From NCBI GenBank assembly GCA_009176605.1, contig SEYY01009854.1:55001-75000 (forward strand): DNA of 20,000 nucleotides. The letters run 5' to 3'. Below are positions 1-20,000 of the stretch, piece after piece (position 1 is the first letter of the stretch; each line of letters begins with the position of its first letter). A program made the translations under genes and the position numbers. Origin of the DNA: Armadillidium nasatum. Its lineage: Eukaryota; Arthropoda; Malacostraca; Isopoda; Armadillidiidae. Below the pieces are notes generated by a model. The model made no database searches and was not told where the DNA came from. It was given only the letters and a program-made list of their open reading frames with translations.

Positions 1-1215
<1,215 letters not shown>

Positions 1216-1233
1216 TGGAGAGTTCAGAGTTAA

Positions 1234-1348
1234 AGTGAATCAAGTCCATGAGACTCATTTCTGAGAAAAAAAGATCTCAAGGTTGATTAACTGCTATTAA
1301 TTAACATTGAACTTAATTAATTAACATTAAAATTGAACTTGATTCACT
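1234..1348. mobile_element. Possible small MITE-like element with 12-bp terminal inverted repeats
   Basis: A perfect 12-base inverted repeat (agtgaatcaagt at 1234-1245, its complement at 1337-1348) bounds 115 bp. The interior is rich in AATTAATTAAC repeats and encodes nothing. Length and ends would suit a miniature inverted-repeat element. I see no convincing target site duplication, so a chance hairpin is possible. Confidence 0.3.

Positions 1349-2343
<995 letters not shown>

Positions 2344-2433
<90 letters not shown>
2344..2433. repeat. (AT)n microsatellite, about 90 bp
   Basis: Perfect dinucleotide array on the right side of the G+C-rich island. With the array at 1967-2210 it may be one original array split by an insertion, or two independent ones. 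Confidence 0.98.
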
Positions 2434-2435
<2 letters not shown>

Positions 2436-3193
2436 GTAGTTAACTGGCTTCTAGCATCAAAAGACCAGAATTAACCTTAGCTAAAACTTATTTTAGTACA
2501 CAAATTTCAAATTGGCGTAAGAATACGTCTGAAAAGGTCTTTCACTTGGGCCACAGACTCAATGTTTGAGACCAAGAGAAAAAGTCAATGTATAGTGGAA
2601 AGTGCCCAAGCTAACAAAGCTGACAAAAGGTTTTATAACGAGCCCATTAAGCATGGTACAGAGGAGATAGAAGGAACATTACAGAATTCTTAGTACTTAG
2701 ACTTTTCTTCTACCCTGCAACAAACTTGGGGGTAACTCTAAACGCCCCTGGTGAATCCGGACCGACAGCTCTAAAGATCCAATAAAAACTCTTTAATGCT
2801 TGAAAGTATGGAGGTCCGATAAAAAGTTGGAAAAGTAAAAAGAATCCTGACTGTTTATTTCAGAAAATTTAAAACGAAGACTTTGTGGAACATGTGTTAG
2901 GACATTTAGAGTCAACCTGAAGCTGCAAATCTACACCGAATACTTCCTAAGGACCAATCTAATGGCCCAAACATTCTCCTATGAAATAACTTCAAGATAT
3001 ACCAATAGCCGCATGGAAACTCTAATGAACCTCATGTAGGCACATTTTCTGGATAATGAGCTAAGTGAGAAGATCCAGTTGCGTTTATGAAGGAATGCAA
3101 TCAATTATGGAAATGGTGGTTAACGATTTCCTCGTCAAACTTACTGAATATGAATTTGAGGTGAAATTAAGGATATGATAATGACCTTGTAAT
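2434..3193. other. Unassigned sequence, possible old repeat, left of the SINE
   Basis: Base composition is more balanced than the surrounding AT-rich DNA and short open stretches occur (for example around 2920-3030, + strand). Stops interrupt every frame and I could not match any of it to a family. It resembles decayed transposon coding sequence in texture only. Confidence 0.35.
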
Positions 3194-3389
3194 TATTATT
3201 TAGGACTTGTTAACCCTACCATAGCTCAAACGGTAGGATGATTGACTCACGTGCTTGAAGCCGCCGGTTCGATCCCACTTTGGGATCCTAAGTATATACT
3301 ATTTAGAAAAAGTTCCTCTCTTCGAATAGGGCAATACCCGTGAGATGTGAACTTTTTTTATTTAAAAAATAAATAAATATTATTTAGGA
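3194..3389 (+). mobile_element. tRNA-derived SINE with 12-bp target site duplication
   Basis: The tRNA-like head has a box A (tagctcaaacgg, 3222-3233) and a box B (ggttcgatccc, 3266-3276), 32 bases apart, as in an internal RNA polymerase III promoter. A non-tRNA body follows, then an A-rich tail ending in aaataaataaa. The element (3206-3377) is bracketed by a perfect direct repeat, tattatttagga, at 3194-3205 and 3378-3389. This is the target site duplication expected from retrotransposition, probably using a LINE partner. The anticodon stem does not pair well, so this is not a functional tRNA. The family is not named here; decapods carry many such SINEs. Confidence 0.85.
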
Positions 3390-4189
<800 letters not shown>

Positions 4190-5331
4190 TTTTGAGATCA
4201 TTGTCAGTAACAAAAATAAAAGATTAAACTTATTTTTCTATTTCAAAATAATTTAAAGAAATGTTTTCTTATAGAAAACACAAATAAGATAAGAATAATA
4301 TTAGAAAAGAAATTCCCTATTGAAAACTTTTATTTATTTTTTTTTTTTTTCTTGTCGTGAATTTACGCCAAAATCCATTCAATCGCTACAATTTGAATTT
4401 ACGTCGTAAATTGTATGGATATCTTTTAAAATAGTTAAAGTTATTACCCTTTGTCGCTCAATTTCCAAGATACTCTGCTTAAATAAATAAATAAAATACA
4501 TTTTTTATTGCCGATTATATACTTCATTTTTTATTTAAATTTTTTTTTTTTCGTCTTTTTTATCCAAGGATGAAGAGCATCTTCCGTAATCTGTTTCAGG
4601 ACTTCTTAAACTTTTTCCATCTCGACCCCCTTTTCTAATTTATCATAAGAATGAAAAATAAAAGGGAATGCTTTGTTTTAATAGATTCAAAACTTCTCTC
4701 GATCCCTTTGGGGTCGGGGCTCACTACTTTAATTAAGAAGCTCTTATCTATTTTTCATTCATATTCTTCTCCTATTCTCAACGTTTTCAATGTTAATATT
4801 ACATTGATTTCGTATTTTTAGGCTAGATTTTTCTCTCTTCCAAAGTAGGTTCACGTTCATCTAGTTATTGAAACCTTTTTGTTTTCACTTTCCAAGTTTT
4901 TCTTCGAGTAAAATTTCTGGAGAATCACGGATGTATTTTTAGAACTTTAATAATGCATTTATTTATTATATTTTATTAATATATTATTTCGTTTCTGAAT
5001 AGATCTTATCCTTTCCCTTACTTCAATCCTTTTTTTTTTACTGCTATTGATCAGCATCAGTCACTTTTAAGGTTCCAAAATAAATTCCTTTCATTCGGTT
5101 GTTATGACGATGCTTTCATCATTACGGATTTACCCCAAGTCCCCTCTCAGTATTTTCCAATGTTTAACATTCTTAAATAATTCGTTCAGCAATATCTTTT
5201 CTACATAAGGGTTTATTGATTATTCCGCTAATCTTATTTCTCTTATTTTTCACTCTTCTTTTCCTGAGTGTTCGCTTTCATTCAACGCAGTTTGCTTATT
5301 CAGTCTATATTTCTTCTGTTTCTAATTTCTA
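4190..5331. other. AT-rich intergenic DNA with no gene seen
   Basis: T-rich with short homopolymers (poly-T near 4330-4350 and 4540-4555). A slightly more balanced stretch at about 4610-4730 contains ccctttggggtcggggctc and may be part of a dispersed repeat. Another balanced stretch lies at 5050-5190. No coding or RNA gene could be supported. Confidence 0.45.
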
Positions 5332-6969
<1,638 letters not shown>

Positions 6970-7034
6970 CGACCAGATTTCTGACATTTCCCACTTCTGG
7001 TGGAAATTGGTATTTTTGGCCTTTGCCCACCAGA

Positions 7035-7840
<806 letters not shown>

Positions 7841-8350
7841 GCTATGTGAACAATTTTTTCTGATTTTCCTTTGCAGTGATGAAGCTTTTTTTTTTAACTG
7901 TTTTTAATAAATAGATAAATGCTATTAAAGCGTTACTATTGGATTCTTTGTAATAAAGAAACCACTGAAGGTATTAAAAACAGTTTTGTGACTACCCAAC
8001 TAAAATAAATAAACTCAACTGGGAAATATATTATCTTAGCCTATAAAGTAAATATAAAAACAAACAGGAAAAACAAATGTTACTCACCATAAACAAAGTA
8101 TAAGATTATGAACTGCAATTTACAAAAGAGTTTAGGGATGTACCTTTTTAAAGCGGAAGGGTAAATTTATCTTTTAAGGTTAATTCAATATTAAAACCAC
8201 AACCGTTTAGCAGGTCAAAGTATAAGTTTTAGTCAAATTTATTAAACTGAATAAAAACCTAACAAGTCTACCCTATATCTAACAGTCAAATATTAAGCTA
8301 AGAAAATTTATCCCAGGGTAGACTGTCTGCAGTCAAAGACAGCCAGTCAG
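7841..8350. other. AT-rich spacer with a small hairpin
   Basis: No coding feature seen. A perfect 10-bp stem (agtctaccct 8265-8274 with agggtagact 8315-8324) encloses a 40-base loop. It is followed closely by a second short inverted pair around ctgtct/agacag (about 8324-8344). Confidence 0.4.
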
Positions 8351-8685
8351 CTCTAACTCTTAGTTCAGAGTCTAAAAATTATATCTTCAAGCATTCAAAT
8401 AAGAAAAAAACTCAAAATAAAAATAATAGAAATCTTTTGAGAGTTTCAAAACACTTTACATAAATATGAAATTCCTCTGAAAGATATTCACTTCAGTCGT
8501 GGGGGACAGCAGCAAGTTTTACAGATCTACTTTATAATTTTACTTAATGTTTATAAGCTCAAAAAACAAGTAATCTTAAGCACATAATGTGGTGTAAAAT
8601 AATTAAATTTAAAGGTTTTGAGAGTTAGTTTGTGATTAAGTGTTAACAAATTATTTCCATAATGTCTTCTTCTTAACTTAAAAAA
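8351..8685. repeat. Tandem duplication, copy 1 (335 bp)
   Basis: Starts ctctaactcttagttcagag and matches the following copy through caagtaatct and gtgattaagtgt to cttaacttaa. Divergence is clear but modest, with many single substitutions and small indels. Neither copy encodes a protein. Confidence 0.85.
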
Positions 8686-9120
8686 CTCTAACTCTTGGTT
8701 CAGAGTCTAAAAATTCCACCTCCAAACATTCAGATAAGGTAAAACCTCAAGATAAAAATAATCGGTCTCTTATGAGTGTTTCAAAATACTTTCTTCTGGA
8801 AGATATTTACTTCAGTCTGGGGAAGAGCAGCAACTTTTACAGGTCTACTTTACATTTTTACTTAGTTTATAGCACAAAAAACAAGTAATCTCAAACACAT
8901 GTAAAACCTTCATCTTTCAAAATAGATGTTGCCAATAAAAAGTAGATATCCTAATTTTTGGGTTATTTTGAACATACTATAGTTACTATAGTGCCTTCTT
9001 ATGATTAATTATATATTAACTGTGGTGAAAAAATAATTGAATTTTAAGTTTTTGGGAGTTAATCTGTGATTAAGTGTAAAAAAAAAAAATATTTTATATA
9101 GTGTTTTTAAACTTAACTTA
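8686..9120. repeat. Tandem duplication, copy 2 (435 bp, with about 118 bp extra)
   Basis: Starts ctctaactcttggttcagag immediately after copy 1 and ends at cttaacttaa (9111-9120). The segment at about 8901-9018 has no counterpart in copy 1, which reads straight from cacat to gtggtg. It therefore represents an insertion here or a deletion there. Confidence 0.85.
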
Positions 9121-9775
9121 AATTCATATATTCAATAAATAAATAGATAAATAAATTAATAAATAAATAAGTAAATAAATAAATAAATTACTATTTAATA
9201 TTTTATCTGCAGTTGGTGTCTGTGTATTTGGTAGTTTTTCTCTTTTTAATTTAAACTGCATGAAATCAAAGACTCTAATGATGCAATTTTTTATAGTTCC
9301 GTGCATTTTCTCATCTCTCTGATCTTTTTATTTTTTTCCTATTTTGAAAGTTTTTTTTTATTATATAGATTATGAAAAAATAATGAATTAAAATTGTTAC
9401 CTAAGTGCGACTTCATATGTATTTCTTGCAAAATTAGTATTCAAATTATTTAATTAAATTTACTATTTATTTTATTATAGTGCAGTATTCAGTAGAAAAC
9501 ATTTTCTAAAGTAAATTTAAAATTTTTCTCATTTTTTAATTTTCCTGCTGAAGTTTATGGACAGTATGGAAATGTATGTATGGTTAACTCATTGCTTTAT
9601 GCGGCCTAATTTAGCATGTGCAGTTATGAGTTGTGAGTTTGTGACTTGTTCACTCGTTGTGTACTACTAGCTTAGGCTTTTTTGTTACTGAATGAATTCA
9701 TTTTAAACCTTCTACTGCTATTTCTAGCATAAAAGAAATTTGCATTAAGTTCATTTGTTCTTTAGTATTTTCAAG
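9121..9775. other. Upstream region of EIF3L, with a TAAA-type repeat
   Basis: An imperfect AAATA/TAAA tract occupies about 9134-9190. The rest is AT-rich and should contain the promoter and 5' UTR of EIF3L. I see no TATA box or initiator I would defend. A possible acceptor, tgttctttag (9756-9765), lies ten bases before the proposed start codon, so the UTR could begin in an exon further upstream. Confidence 0.45.

Positions 9776-20000
<10,225 letters not shown>

Noticed and set aside
3214-3286. Functional tRNA gene
   Set aside because: Boxes A and B are good, but the anticodon and acceptor stems do not pair convincingly. The poly-A-like tail and target site duplication show it is a SINE head.
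8351-9120. CRISPR-like or satellite array
   Set aside because: Only two long diverged copies with no regular short repeats or spacers, and the genome is eukaryotic.
9124-9306. Minus-strand 60-codon frame
   Set aside because: Its end is translated TAAA repeat and the rest lacks any recognisable pattern.

Overview
This is a nuclear eukaryotic window, almost certainly from an arthropod and probably a decapod crustacean. The one intact-looking gene is split by GT-AG introns. Its product resembles insect eIF3 subunit l, for example in the run [12 protein letters not shown]. The DNA is very AT-rich. About 2 kb of it is pure (AT)n dinucleotide array, a load typical of shrimp and other decapods. The taxon is an inference, because no species marker is present.

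Positions 1-7850 are a repeat-dominated flank. It holds eight long (AT)n arrays, two (AG)n arrays and a compound TG/CG tract. Between them lie remnants of a non-LTR retrotransposon: a decayed endonuclease plus start of reverse transcriptase on + (173-1215), an ORF2 C-terminal end on + (6788-6969) and a reverse transcriptase core on - (7254-7840). There is also a tRNA-headed SINE with a perfect 12-bp target site duplication (3194-3389) and a possible RNase H scrap near 3750. Several arrays begin or end exactly at retroelement fragments.

Positions 7851-9775 are an AT-rich spacer holding a diverged tandem duplication (8351-9120) and a TAAA-type repeat. The 5' side of the eIF3l gene follows.

Positions 9776-20000 are the + strand gene for eIF3 subunit l (EIF3L). 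I place ten coding exons, and the last runs off the window. About 498 codons are present of an expected 540 or so. All exon junctions keep phase except within exon 6, which is 214 nt where 213 is expected. One extra C at 18094/18095 shifts the frame and gives a stop at 18136. Intron 1 (4.1 kb) carries a large imperfect inverted repeat (10039-10985). Intron 3 ends in a 200-bp (AT)n array that touches the splice acceptor.

I see no CRISPR array, operon, rRNA or convincing functional tRNA, and no clear new biological system. The points most worth checking are the exon 6 frameshift, the intron 1 fold-back, the acceptor with no pyrimidine tract, and the fit between (AT)n arrays and retroelement breakpoints.
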